Shown piece after piece: positions 1 to 10,231 of a stretch of DNA of 64,000 bases. Numbering within the stretch: the first letter of the stretch is position 1; the number at the start of each line of letters is the position of its first letter. The position numbers were made by a program, and so were the translations under genes. The stretch comes from Cyanobium sp. ATX 6F1. Lineage in GTDB: Bacteria > Cyanobacteriota > Cyanobacteriia > PCC-6307 > Cyanobiaceae. The notes below the pieces were generated by a model. The model was not told the origin of the DNA, made no database searches, and saw only the letters and a program-made list of their open reading frames with translations. The stretch lies in NCBI RefSeq assembly GCF_024346315.1, contig NZ_JAGQCS010000001.1, forward strand, positions 124,001-188,000. Direction: 5' to 3'.

Positions 1-216
1 CAGCCCCAGCCGGTCCACCTCCTCACCCCAGATGCCGTAGGTGTTGGGCCAGGGCGCCCTGGGATCCCCGAGCGCGAGTGCCGCCACGGTGACGCCCCGC
101 TCCAGCAGGGCCGTGGCGATGGCCAGGGCCGCGGGTCCCGCCCCCACCACAAGCACATCGGCCCCAGCGGATTGATCGCCGTTGGTGGCGGGAGCCCCTG
201 GGGCGTTTGAGCTCAA
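1..216 (-). CDS. crtL: Lycopene cyclase, N-terminal part (cut by window edge)
   Basis: The minus-strand frame reads ADVLVVGAGPAALAIATALL, a dinucleotide-binding GxGxxA fold, followed about 25 residues later by PWPNTYGIWGEEV. That second motif is typical of the plant/cyanobacterial lycopene cyclase family, which closes the end rings of lycopene to make carotenes. Only the first about 70 residues lie in the window. No ATG is available. The TTG at 214-216, 11 bases after the gyrA stop, is the likely start, so the gene probably follows gyrA in one transcript. Whether it is a beta or epsilon cyclase cannot be told from this fragment. Confidence 0.8.
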   Translation of the reverse strand, partial: MSSNAPGAPATNGDQSAGADVLVVGAGPAALAIATALLERGVTVAALALGDPRAPWPNTYGIWGEEVDRLGL

Positions 217-227
217 GGCCTGGATGC

Positions 228-2912
<2,685 letters not shown>

Positions 2913-2958
2913 GCATGACCATCTGAACCAACGATCAGTTTAACGAAACCCTGCGCCG

Positions 2959-4113
2959 ATGCCTTTGCTGCCCCGCACGGAAGCCGAACTGCAGGAGCGC
3001 CAGCGCCGAGGGGATCTGCAGGTGCGTCCGGCGGCCGCCTACCGCGCCCTGGTGGCCGAGCTGGGGCTGGAGCAGGCCTACGCCAGCACCGATGTGGTCG
3101 TGGCCAGCAACGCGGAATTCACCGACCAGGCCACGCTGCAGCTCAGCCTGGGGCCCACGGACCCGCCGATTCGGGTGCGCGCGTTCCGCCTCGGCAATGT
3201 GGAGGGAGGGGGTGGCCATGGCGGCACCGACCTGCTGCTGCCGATCGGTGGAGGACTCAGCGAGCCCCAGCGACAGGGCGGTGCCCAGGTGCTGGCGGCC
3301 CTGCTGGCCGGTGAGGAGCTGGAACTGCTGGCCAGCGGCGAGGCCACGGCCCTCCATCCCCGCCGGGAACTGGAAACCCGCCTGAGCCTGGAGCGCATCG
3401 GCGCCGGCCGGCTGCTGCTGCATCGGGCGATCGGCGAGAACGGGGTGGTGGCGGTGAGCAGCGCCGAGGGGATCACCCGCAGCCCGTTCGGCCCCCTGCT
3501 GGGCCCCTACATCACGGCCCTCTACAGCTGTGGGGGAAGCGGCAGCATCGGTCTGACCATGCCGGGGCTGTCGTTGCTGGGGCCGGGCTCGCCGGTGCTG
3601 GTGGGTGGTGCCCTGGGCTGGGTGAGCGGCGCCGGCAGCGGCCATCTGCCGGACACCCGGCGGCTGCCCAGCGGCCACGCCCGCGTGCCCGGCGCCGTGG
3701 CGGCCGTGAGCGCCGACCTGCACGAGCTGCGCGCCGAATGGGTGCGGCCCACCTTCTTCGAGGGCCACGGCAGCGGCCTGCTGGTGGCGATCGCCGCCCC
3801 CGTCCCCTTGATCAACGCCACCGTGGCGCTGCAGGCGGCGGCGGAGAACGACCAGCTGGAAGCCCCGGTGCTGGATTTCTCGATCCCGCGGCGGGTCAAA
3901 CCCGGTTTTGGCGGACTGCCCTACAGCCAGCTGCTCACGGGCCGGATTCAGGTGGATGGCCATGAGCTCAGCTGTGCCCCAGCCCACAGCCCGCGACTCG
4001 CCGAGGGCATTGCCGCCGAGCTGATCGAACGGCTGCGGGCGGGGCACTTCCCCCTGCGACTGCCGGCATGGCCGCTGAGCCGTCGCTCGGCCCTGATCCC
4101 CCTGGAAAGCTGA
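2959..4113 (+). CDS. DUF39 / HcyBio-like protein
   Basis: This is a 384-aa soluble protein with no signal peptide. Three stretches resemble the DUF39 (homocysteine biosynthesis, HcyBio) family: DVVVASNAEFTDQATLQLSLG with following DPPIRVRAF near residue 45-75, a Gly-rich YSCGGSGSIG near 188, and VLVGGALGWVSGAGSGH near 215. Family members in methanogens and some bacteria are linked to homocysteine formation from sulfide and aspartate semialdehyde, usually with a ferredoxin-like partner. No such partner is adjacent here. The ATG at 2959 follows gyrA divergently by 46 bp. The family assignment rests on motif memory, so the product is tentative and the reaction in cyanobacteria is unknown. Confidence 0.55.
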   Translation: MPLLPRTEAELQERQRRGDLQVRPAAAYRALVAELGLEQAYASTDVVVASNAEFTDQATLQLSLGPTDPPIRVRAFRLGNVEGGGGHGGTDLLLPIGGGLSEPQRQGGAQVLAALLAGEELELLASGEATALHPRRELETRLSLERIGAGRLLLHRAIGENGVVAVSSAEGITRSPFGPLLGPYITALYSCGGSGSIGLTMPGLSLLGPGSPVLVGGALGWVSGAGSGHLPDTRRLPSGHARVPGAVAAVSADLHELRAEWVRPTFFEGHGSGLLVAIAAPVPLINATVALQAAAENDQLEAPVLDFSIPRRVKPGFGGLPYSQLLTGRIQVDGHELSCAPAHSPRLAEGIAAELIERLRAGHFPLRLPAWPLSRRSALIPLES

Positions 4114-4179
4114 TCCATGGCCGGGGGCCAAAGCGGGGAAACGCCGTAAGCTCCCCGGCGACGGCACCCCAGGCGACCG

Positions 4180-4806
4180 ATGGTCGAATCCAGCGCCCCC
4201 GGGAACGGGGAGTCCACTCCGCCCACCTCCCCCTCGACGCCCTCCCCAACGCCCGCCACCCCAGAAATCGAATCCGTCGAAGCGGCAGACCCTGGCCAAC
4301 CCCTGGCCGGCACCCATGGGGGCACCGCGACCGCCCCTGAAGCGACCACCGCTGAGCCGACGGGTGAACCGCCGATCGAGCCCGAAGCCGAATCCCCCGG
4401 CCTCCAGGTCAGCCCGGAGCCAGTCGCCACGGGCGAACCCACCTTCATCAGCAGCATCGAGGTGCCCGCCAGCCCCACGGCCGTTGGCGAGGGGGGCGAA
4501 TGGGAGCTGTTGACCAGCAAGATCAGCCAGTGGTTGGAGGGCGGCCAACTACAGAGAAGCCTCCAAAGCGCGCGCACCCCCCTGCTGGCCCTTGGGGCCT
4601 TGATGGGCCTGGTGCTGGTGCTGCGGGTCTATGGGGCCCTGCTGGGGGCGATTGAGAGCCTGCCCCTGGTGAGCGGTCTGCTGGAGCTCGCCGGCGTGAT
4701 CTGGCTGGCCCGCTTCGCCGCCGCCAACCTGGTGCGCAGCAGCGAACGCCAGAGGCTCCTGAGCGGGCTGCAGCGGCGCTGGAAGGCGTTTTTCGGCAAC
4801 GACTGA
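4180..4806 (+). CDS. CAAD/CURT1-type thylakoid membrane protein
   Basis: This 208-aa protein has an N-terminal half that is disordered and rich in Pro, Glu, Ser and Thr. From about residue 110 comes an amphipathic helix (EWELLTSKISQWLEG), then two hydrophobic helices split by VYGALLGAIESLPLVSGLLELAG, and an end helix (FAAANLVRSSERQRLLSGL). This pattern is the CAAD domain, first seen appended to cyanobacterial aminoacyl-tRNA synthetases and homologous to plant CURT1, which bends thylakoid membranes. Here it is stand-alone, so a role in thylakoid architecture or membrane anchoring is expected. A TAAGCT -10-like element lies about 30 bp upstream of the ATG. Confidence 0.85.
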   Translation: MVESSAPGNGESTPPTSPSTPSPTPATPEIESVEAADPGQPLAGTHGGTATAPEATTAEPTGEPPIEPEAESPGLQVSPEPVATGEPTFISSIEVPASPTAVGEGGEWELLTSKISQWLEGGQLQRSLQSARTPLLALGALMGLVLVLRVYGALLGAIESLPLVSGLLELAGVIWLARFAAANLVRSSERQRLLSGLQRRWKAFFGND

Positions 4807-4855
4807 GGCGTCCAGCCGCATCGGTTGCCTTGCGATTTGTAGCCAGGCCGGTTGA

Positions 4856-4861
4856 TAGCTT
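4856..4861 (+). promoter_or_regulatory. Putative -10 element of guaB3
   Basis: TAGCTT lies 26 bp upstream of the GTG start chosen for guaB3 (in the context GTTGATAGCTTGG). No convincing -35 hexamer is present. A start of transcription near 4868 would leave a short leader. Confidence 0.35.
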
Positions 4862-4886
4862 GGCGCGACTGTCACAGCGCGCACCG

Positions 4887-6050
4887 GTGGACATTCAGCT
4901 AGGTCGTTCGCGAACCGTGCGTCGTGCCTATGGCATCGACGAAATCGCCCTTGTGCCGGGCGGACGGACCGTTGACCCCGAGGTCACCGACAGCCATTGG
5001 AGCATCGGCGGCTTCCGGCGGGAGATTCCGATCATCGCCAGCGCCATGGATGGCGTGGTCGATGTGGCCGTGGCCATCGAGCTCTCCCGCCTCGGTGCCC
5101 TGGGTGTCCTCAACATTGAGGGCGTCCAGACCCGCTACGACGATCCCAACCCCGTCCTGGATCGGATCGCGGCGGTGGGCAAGGAGGAGTTCGTGCCTCT
5201 GATGCAGGAGCTGTACAGCCAACCCGTGCGCGAAGACCTGATTCGTAAGCGCATCGCCGACATCAAGGCCGGTGGTGGCATTGCCGCCGTCAGCGCCACC
5301 CCCGTGGCCGCCCTGCGCTTCGGCCAGGCCATCGCCGAGGCCGGCGCCGACCTGCTGTTCGTGCAGGCCACGGTGGTCTCCACCGAGCACATCGGTCCCG
5401 AGGGCCGGGAAACCCTCGACCTGAGTGCTCTCTGCCGCGACCTGGGCGTCCCGGTGGCGATCGGCAACTGCGTCACCTACGAGGTGGCCCTGCAACTGAT
5501 GCGAGCGGGAGCTGCGGCGGTGCTGGTCGGCATCGGCCCCGGAGCCGCCTGCACCTCCCGCGGGGTGCTCGGCGTGGGCATCCCCCAGGCCACGGCCGTA
5601 GCCGACTGCGCCTCCGCCCGAGACGATTACGAGCGCGAGAGCGGCCGCTACGTGCCGGTGATCGCCGATGGCGGCATCGTCACCGGGGGCGACATCTGCA
5701 AGTGCATCGCCTGCGGCGCCGACGCGGTGATGATCGGCTCCCCGATCGCCCGGGCGAGCGAAGCCCCCGGTCGGGGCTTCCACTGGGGCATGGCCACCCC
5801 CAGTCCGGTGCTGCCCAGGGGCACCCGCATCAAGGTGGGCACCACGGGCTCGCTGGAGAAAATCCTGCGCGGCCCGGCCGGCCTCGACGACGGCACCCAG
5901 AACCTGCTGGGGGCGCTGCGCACCTCCATGGGCACCCTGGGGGCCCGAAACCTTAAGGAGATGCAACAGGTGGAGGTGGTGGTGGCGCCATCACTGCTCA
6001 CCGAAGGCAAGGTGTATCAGAAGGCCCAGCAACTGGGCATGGGCAAGTGA
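4887..6050 (+). CDS. guaB3: GuaB3-type IMP dehydrogenase-related protein
   Basis: This is a 387-aa TIM-barrel protein. The loop [15 protein letters not shown] carries the IMP dehydrogenase catalytic cysteine (C222), followed by [29 protein letters not shown], the phosphate-binding region. It lacks the CBS-domain insertion of ordinary GuaB and is shorter, which fits the GuaB3 branch common in cyanobacteria and actinobacteria. The expected role is IMP-to-XMP oxidation or a related purine step. The open frame extends upstream to an ATG at 4830, but family proteins begin with (M)DIQLGRS, so the GTG at 4887 is preferred. It sits upstream of Yfr1 and trxA, the conserved picocyanobacterial order. 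Confidence 0.88.
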   Translation: MDIQLGRSRTVRRAYGIDEIALVPGGRTVDPEVTDSHWSIGGFRREIPIIASAMDGVVDVAVAIELSRLGALGVLNIEGVQTRYDDPNPVLDRIAAVGKEEFVPLMQELYSQPVREDLIRKRIADIKAGGGIAAVSATPVAALRFGQAIAEAGADLLFVQATVVSTEHIGPEGRETLDLSALCRDLGVPVAIGNCVTYEVALQLMRAGAAAVLVGIGPGAACTSRGVLGVGIPQATAVADCASARDDYERESGRYVPVIADGGIVTGGDICKCIACGADAVMIGSPIARASEAPGRGFHWGMATPSPVLPRGTRIKVGTTGSLEKILRGPAGLDDGTQNLLGALRTSMGTLGARNLKEMQQVEVVVAPSLLTEGKVYQKAQQLGMGK

Positions 6051-6068
6051 TCCTCACCCAAAGACAGC

Positions 6069-6097
6069 TTCTAAACCACACGAGACGGGCGTAACCT
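6069..6097 (+). promoter_or_regulatory. Putative Yfr1 promoter
   Basis: TTCTAA (6069-6074), a 17-bp spacer and TAACCT (6092-6097) give a plausible sigma70-type promoter. Its expected start point, about 6104, coincides with the first base of the Yfr1 5' hairpin. Confidence 0.5.
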
Positions 6098-6103
6098 GAG
6101 GAC

Positions 6104-6165
6104 GTGGGGGCTACGGCTCGCACACTCCTCACACCCCCCAGCCCGGCGCGTCCGGGCCTTTTGTC
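6104..6165 (+). ncRNA. yfr1: Yfr1 small RNA
   Basis: The diagnostic single-stranded core ACTCCTCACAC is at 6124-6134, flanked by two hairpins exactly as in known Yfr1. The 5' hairpin pairs GTG with CAC and GGGC (6108-6111) with GCTC (6116-6119) around a stable TACG tetraloop, with one G-G mismatch. The 3' hairpin GCCCGG/CCGGGC doubles as the terminator. Yfr1 is a short, abundant cyanobacterial RNA of about 54-70 nt that represses outer-membrane porin mRNAs by base pairing and affects stress growth. Its location between guaB and trxA matches picocyanobacteria. The ends given are estimated from promoter and terminator. Confidence 0.92.
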
Positions 6166-6168
6166 TTT
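6141..6168 (+). terminator. Rho-independent terminator of Yfr1
   Basis: Perfect 6-bp stem GCCCGG (6141-6146) / CCGGGC (6152-6157) with loop CGCGT, followed by the T-rich run CTTTTGTCTTT. Confidence 0.85.
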
Positions 6169-6206
6169 CACCTTGGCACCGGCGCGGGGATCTGCGGATA
6201 GGGGGT

Positions 6207-6215
6207 TGCTAGATT
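6207..6215 (+). promoter_or_regulatory. Extended -10 promoter of trxA
   Basis: TGCTAGATT is an extended -10 (TG, one base, TAGATT at 6210-6215). It lies 25 bp before the trxA ATG and downstream of the Yfr1 terminator, so trxA has its own promoter. No Shine-Dalgarno is obvious. Confidence 0.5.
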
Positions 6216-6239
6216 CGCGAAACCCTGATCTCCCCTCGG

Positions 6240-6563
6240 ATGTCCAGCGCTGCTGCCGTCACCGACGCCTCCTTTGAGCTCGACGTGCTCAAGAGTGATG
6301 TGCCCGTGCTGGTGGACTTCTGGGCCCCCTGGTGTGGCCCCTGCCGCATGGTGGCTCCGATCGTCGAGGAGATCGCCAAGGAGTTCGAAGGCCGGATCAA
6401 GGTGTTCAAGCTCAACACCGACGAAAACCCCAACGTCGCCAGCCAGTACGGCATCCGCAGCATCCCCACCCTGATGGTCTTCAAGGGCGGCCAGAAGGTC
6501 GACACCGTCGTCGGGGCCGTGCCCAAGACCACCCTCTCCGGCACCATCTCCAAATACCTCTGA
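6240..6563 (+). CDS. trxA: Thioredoxin (m-type)
   Basis: This 107-aa protein carries the WCGPC redox motif (C32 and C35) and the conserved cis-proline in [13 protein letters not shown]. It is a general protein disulfide reductase, reduced in cyanobacteria by ferredoxin- or NADPH-dependent thioredoxin reductase, and regulates Calvin-cycle and other enzymes. Length and motifs are typical of the essential m-type TrxA. It is preceded by its own extended -10 element and by Yfr1, and directly followed by the LOG-family gene. Confidence 0.96.
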   Translation: MSSAAAVTDASFELDVLKSDVPVLVDFWAPWCGPCRMVAPIVEEIAKEFEGRIKVFKLNTDENPNVASQYGIRSIPTLMVFKGGQKVDTVVGAVPKTTLSGTISKYL

Positions 6564-6625
6564 GTTCCCTCTCCACCCCGCCCCTGCCGCCCGGCCAGGG
6601 CCCCCTTGAGGCCCTGGACCGCCAG

Positions 6626-7636
6626 TTGCGGGGTCACCCCCAGCGCCGGCTGATCGAGCGGGCCCTGGTGAGCTTGCTTGAGATCAGCCGCGGTGAGTCC
6701 GACGAAGACAGCTGGCGCCTGATCAGTGGCGCCCTCGCCGACATCAGCGAGGCCCTTGCGGTCTTCCACTCCCGGCGAGCCACCCGCAAGATCACCGTGT
6801 TCGGCTCGGCCCGCACCGGGCCCAGCGATCCCGCCTATGCCGTCGCCGAAGAGCTGGCGGCGGCGGCGGTGGCTGAGGGTTTCGAGGTGATGACCGGTGC
6901 CGGCGGCGGCGTGATGGAGGCGGCCAACCGGGGGGCGGGCTGTGAGAGCAGCATCGGCCTGAACGTGGATCTGCCCTTCGAGCAGCACGCCAACCGCTAC
7001 GTCAGTGGCTGCGATGGCCGCCTGCTGCACTTCCGCTATTTCTTCACCCGCAAGCTCTTCTTCCTGCGCGAGAGCGATGCCCTGGTGGTGCTCCCGGGGG
7101 GCTACGGCACTCTCGATGAACTGTTCGAGTCCCTCACCTTGATCCAGACGGGCCGCACCCCGCCGATCCCCCTGGTGCTCCTGGCCCCGGCGGGGGACGA
7201 TTTCTGGGAAGGCTGGGAACAGCACATGCACGAAGGCCTCGCCAAGCGGGGGCTGATCTCCCCCGAGGACCACTCCCTGCTGATGCGGGCCCGCACCGCC
7301 CCCGAGGCGATCGCGCTGATCTGCCGCTTCTACCGGGTCTTCCATGCGGCCCAGTTCGGCGCTGATCGGCTGGAGTTGCTGCTGCACGTGCCCTTCCCCA
7401 CGGCCCTGCTCCCCCCGTTGAACCACGCCTTCGCCGACCTGCTCGAGGAGGGATCGATCCAGGCCGGCGAGAGCTGCGACGACCGCGGCATCCTGCGGCC
7501 CTGCCTGCGGCTGCACATCGACAAGCGCCGCATCGGCCGGCTCTACCAGCTGATCGACCACCTCAATGCCCTGGATCTGCCCCCCAGCCAGGCGCTGGAG
7601 CATCCTGGCGAGCGCCTCTGCGCCGTCGAGTCATGA
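6626..7636 (+). CDS. LOG-family (TIGR00730-type) protein
   Basis: This protein of about 336 aa has a Rossmann-like core beginning at KITVFGSARTGP. It carries the family motif GAGGGVMEAANRGA and the PGGYGTLDELFE signature that defines LONELY GUY / lysine-decarboxylase-like proteins. LOG enzymes release cytokinin-type bases from nucleoside monophosphates and act as nucleotide phosphoribohydrolases in bacteria. The true substrate here is unknown. No ATG is in frame after trxA. TTG at 6626 is chosen, while CTG at 6560 and GTG at 6668 are alternatives. The C-terminal about 90 residues form an extra helical domain. The stop overlaps the hisH ATG by 4 bp. Confidence 0.8.
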   Translation: MRGHPQRRLIERALVSLLEISRGESDEDSWRLISGALADISEALAVFHSRRATRKITVFGSARTGPSDPAYAVAEELAAAAVAEGFEVMTGAGGGVMEAANRGAGCESSIGLNVDLPFEQHANRYVSGCDGRLLHFRYFFTRKLFFLRESDALVVLPGGYGTLDELFESLTLIQTGRTPPIPLVLLAPAGDDFWEGWEQHMHEGLAKRGLISPEDHSLLMRARTAPEAIALICRFYRVFHAAQFGADRLELLLHVPFPTALLPPLNHAFADLLEEGSIQAGESCDDRGILRPCLRLHIDKRRIGRLYQLIDHLNALDLPPSQALEHPGERLCAVES

Positions 7637-8271
7637 GCCGGATCGGCTTGATCGACTACGGCATGGGCAACCTCCATTCCGTCACCCGGGCCTTCGAGCG
7701 CCTCGGGGCCGAGGTGGTGCCGCTGCAGCGGGCCGAAGCCTTCGCGCACTGCCAGGCGCTGATCCTGCCGGGGGTGGGGGCCTTCGATCCGGCCATGGAG
7801 CGATTGCACCGCTCGGGCCTGGTGCCGGCCCTGGAGGCCTGGACCAGCGCCGGCCGCCCCTTGCTGGGGATCTGTCTGGGGCTGCAGCTGCTGTTCGAGG
7901 GCAGCGATGAAGGACAAGCCAAGGGCCTCGGTCTGATCAAGGGACGGGTGCGGGCCCTGCCCCGCAGCCCCGGCCACCCCGTGCCCCACATGGGCTGGGC
8001 GCCCCTGATTCCGGCGACCCCAAGCCCGCTGCTGCCAGCGGGGGGCGCAGCTGAGTGGGTCTACTTCGTGCATTCCTACGCCGCCGACCCCAGCGAGGCC
8101 TCCTGCGTCACCGCCCGGGTGGCCTTTGGCGAAACCCAGGTGACCGCGGCGCTCTGGCAGGGCCCGATAGCCGCCTGCCAGTTTCACCCGGAAAAATCCT
8201 CCAGCGATGGCCAGGCCCTGCTGCGGCGCTGGCTCGACTGGGTGGAGCGGTCCACAGCTGAAGCCCGATGA
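7633..8271 (+). CDS. hisH: Imidazole glycerol phosphate synthase subunit HisH
   Basis: This 212-aa class I glutamine amidotransferase feeds ammonia to HisF in histidine biosynthesis. The nucleophile elbow GICLGLQ has C81. The catalytic pair H185 and E187 is in CQFHPEKS. The oxyanion strand LILPGVGAF and the MGWAPL and FVHSYA segments are typical of HisH. hisF is not in this window, as is usual for the scattered his genes of cyanobacteria. The gene overlaps both neighbours by 4 bp (ATGA), suggesting translational coupling. Confidence 0.95.
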   Translation: MSRIGLIDYGMGNLHSVTRAFERLGAEVVPLQRAEAFAHCQALILPGVGAFDPAMERLHRSGLVPALEAWTSAGRPLLGICLGLQLLFEGSDEGQAKGLGLIKGRVRALPRSPGHPVPHMGWAPLIPATPSPLLPAGGAAEWVYFVHSYAADPSEASCVTARVAFGETQVTAALWQGPIAACQFHPEKSSSDGQALLRRWLDWVERSTAEAR

Positions 8272-8822
8272 GTCTGCGGCTCAGTGGCGGCCGCAAGCTG
8301 ATCAGTCCCCCGGGGGAGATCGCCCGCCCCACCACCGCGCGGGTGCGCCTGGCGGTGATGAACCTGCTGGCGCCGGATCTGGCCGGGGCCCGTTGGCTGG
8401 ATCTGTTCTGCGGCAGCGGCGTGATGGGCTGCGAGGCCCTGCAGCGGGGGGCCGCCGCCGTGGTGGGGATCGAGCGCGACCGGCGGGTGGCCGCCGCCGC
8501 CCGCCGCAATCTGGAGGCGGTGGCGCTCGCTCGCTCGCTCGCGAGCGAACCCCCCTCCACCCAACTGGTGGCGCAGGAGGCCCTGGGCTGGCTGGAATCA
8601 GCGCCGGTCGCCCCCTTTGATCTGATCTATGCCGATCCGCCCTACGCAACGGAGCTCTACGGGCCCGTGGCGGAATGGGTGGCCCGGCGCGGCTGGCTGG
8701 TGGAGGGGGGGCGAATGCTGTGGGAATGCTCCAGCAAGGCGATCCCCGAGCTACCGAAGGGCTGGACGCTGCAGGACCAACGCCGCTATGGCGGCACCAG
8801 CGTGCTGATCCTCAGCCGCTGA
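8268..8822 (+). CDS. rsmD: 16S rRNA (guanine966-N2)-methyltransferase RsmD
   Basis: This 184-aa protein has the RsmD start GGRKLISPPGEIARPTTARVR, the SAM-binding strand WLDLFCGSGVMGCEAL, and the N6/N2 methylase motif DPPY in LIYADPPYATELYG. The family methylates G966 of 16S rRNA during 30S assembly. The gene overlaps hisH by 4 bp. A short (GCTC)n run near 8525-8540 encodes ALARSL within the protein and is not disruptive. Confidence 0.92.
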   Translation: MSLRLSGGRKLISPPGEIARPTTARVRLAVMNLLAPDLAGARWLDLFCGSGVMGCEALQRGAAAVVGIERDRRVAAAARRNLEAVALARSLASEPPSTQLVAQEALGWLESAPVAPFDLIYADPPYATELYGPVAEWVARRGWLVEGGRMLWECSSKAIPELPKGWTLQDQRRYGGTSVLILSR

Positions 8823-8867
8823 AGTGGACTGCGGCGGAACCAGACGAGCGGAATCCAGACCAGGAGA

Positions 8868-8981
8868 TCAGCCGCCCAGGGCACTGCCCCGGCGGTACTG
8901 GTTCCAGGCGGCCACGAACAGCCCCAGCAGGGTCACGGGGATCAGACCGAGCACGATGCCGCAGAGCAGGGGTTCGATCAT
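8868..8981 (-). CDS. petG: Cytochrome b6f complex subunit PetG
   Basis: The 37-aa product starts [20 protein letters not shown], continues with [12 protein letters not shown] and ends with SALGG. It is a single membrane-spanning helix and matches PetG closely along its whole length. PetG is a small subunit needed for stability of the cytochrome b6f complex in thylakoids. It is encoded opposite to its neighbours and divergent from the cytochrome cM gene. The 76 bp between the two starts presumably hold both promoters. Confidence 0.96.
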
Positions 8982-9057
8982 GGAGGCGGCCGGTGAGGTC
9001 TTCGGTCCACAATTCTTCCATGGCCGAGGCAGGCTTGTCCCCTAGACCCGCGCAACT

Positions 9058-9444
9058 GTGACCAGCCCACCCGTCGCCGCTCCCTTGCCGCCGCAGCGTC
9101 GGGGCCTGATCGCCGCCCTGGTGCTGCTCGCCACCACCGCCTGCATCCTGTTGGTGATCGTGGTGCTGCCCGCCGCCCGCAGGGACCCCTACACCGTGAG
9201 CACCCTGGAGCTCAGCGGCTCGGCTGAGAATGGCGGCCGCCTGTTTTTGATCAACTGCGCCGGCTGCCATGGCATCGCCGCCCAGGGGGTGGTCGGGCCC
9301 AACCTGCACGGGGTCAGCCAGAGGCGCACCGACGCCAGATTGATCCGCCAGGTGGTCAGCGGCAGCACCCCACCCATGCCCAAGTTCCAGCCCGAACCCC
9401 AGGCCATGGCCGACCTGCTGGCCTACCTGCACAGCCTGGTTTGA
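9058..9444 (+). CDS. cytM: Membrane-anchored c-type cytochrome, probably cytochrome cM
   Basis: This 128-aa protein has an uncleaved-looking N-terminal hydrophobic helix (LIAALVLLATTACILLVIVVL). It is followed by a small cytochrome c domain with heme motif CAGCH and a Met ligand in TPPMPKFQPEPQ. The order INCAGCHG, VGPNLHGVS, SGSTPPMPKFQ, ADLLAYL resembles cyanobacterial cytochrome cM, a low-abundance cytochrome implicated in controlling photosynthesis and respiration in the dark or under stress. The start is GTG. TAGACC lies only 10 bp upstream. It is next to petG and overlaps the next gene at TTGA. Confidence 0.8.
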   Translation: MTSPPVAAPLPPQRRGLIAALVLLATTACILLVIVVLPAARRDPYTVSTLELSGSAENGGRLFLINCAGCHGIAAQGVVGPNLHGVSQRRTDARLIRQVVSGSTPPMPKFQPEPQAMADLLAYLHSLV

Positions 9445-10199
9445 GCAGCGCGGCCCAACCGCTGCTGGTGCTGGTGGAGCCGGCCGGTCCGTTGAACGTG
9501 GGCAGCGTCGCCCGCCTGGCGGCCAACTTCGGGCTCCAGCAGCTGCGTCTGGTGGCTCCCCGCTGCGATCACCTGGGGGAGGAGGCGCGCCGGATGGCGG
9601 TCCATGCCCAGCCGCTGCTGGAGCGCGCCCAGCTTTTCGCTGATCTGTCCGCCGCCCTGGCCGACTGCCGTCGGGTGGTGGCCTGCAGCGGGCGAGTGGA
9701 TTCCGACGCCGTGCCGATGGAACCACCGTCGGGCGCCCTGACCTGGCTGCTGGCGGCCGAGGAAGCCGCCCCCACCGCCCTGGTGTTCGGCCGCGAAGAT
9801 CGGGGCCTGAGCACCGATGAGCTGCTGCTGGCCGGGCGCGTGCTTCAGCTCTCCACCGACGACGGTTATCCCTCGCTGAATCTCTCCCACGCCGTGGCGA
9901 TCGCCCTGCACGAACTGCGGCGCCTCGCGGCGGTGGACCCCGCTGCGCCGGCGGCGGCCCATGGCGGGGCTGAACCTGACACCAGCGACCCCGCCCTGCG
10001 GGGGGATCTGGAGGCCTCCTTGAGCGATGCCGAAGAGTTGTTGCTGGAGGTGGGGTTTCTGCTGCCCCACACCCGCCATGCCCGCATGGCCAAGGTGCGC
10101 GCCCTGCTGCAGAGGGCCCGGATCACCAGTGAGGAAGTGGCCCTGGTCCGGGGCATGGTCCGGCAACTGCGCTGGGCGAGCCGCAGGCCAACCTCTTAG
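9441..10199 (+). CDS. SPOUT (TrmH/TrmJ-like) RNA methyltransferase
   Basis: This 252-aa protein has the three SPOUT-knot motifs: LVEPAGPLNVGSVARLAANFG near the N-terminus, ALVFGREDRGLSTDEL (motif 2), and LSTDDGYPSLNLSHAVAIAL (motif 3). These proteins 2'-O-methylate tRNA or rRNA. The architecture with a C-terminal helical tail resembles TrmJ, which acts on tRNA position 32, but the target is not certain. The TTG start overlaps the preceding stop (TTGA), implying coupling to cytM. Confidence 0.82.
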   Translation: MSSAAQPLLVLVEPAGPLNVGSVARLAANFGLQQLRLVAPRCDHLGEEARRMAVHAQPLLERAQLFADLSAALADCRRVVACSGRVDSDAVPMEPPSGALTWLLAAEEAAPTALVFGREDRGLSTDELLLAGRVLQLSTDDGYPSLNLSHAVAIALHELRRLAAVDPAAPAAAHGGAEPDTSDPALRGDLEASLSDAEELLLEVGFLLPHTRHARMAKVRALLQRARITSEEVALVRGMVRQLRWASRRPTS

Positions 10200-10231
10200 G
10201 GTCGCCCCAGTTCCTGGCAACCTCTTCGCCC

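Noticed and set aside
8523-8550. (GCTC)n run and GCTCGCGAGC palindrome in rsmD
   Set aside because: It is in frame, encodes a plausible ALARSLASE segment between conserved motifs, and does not break the gene.
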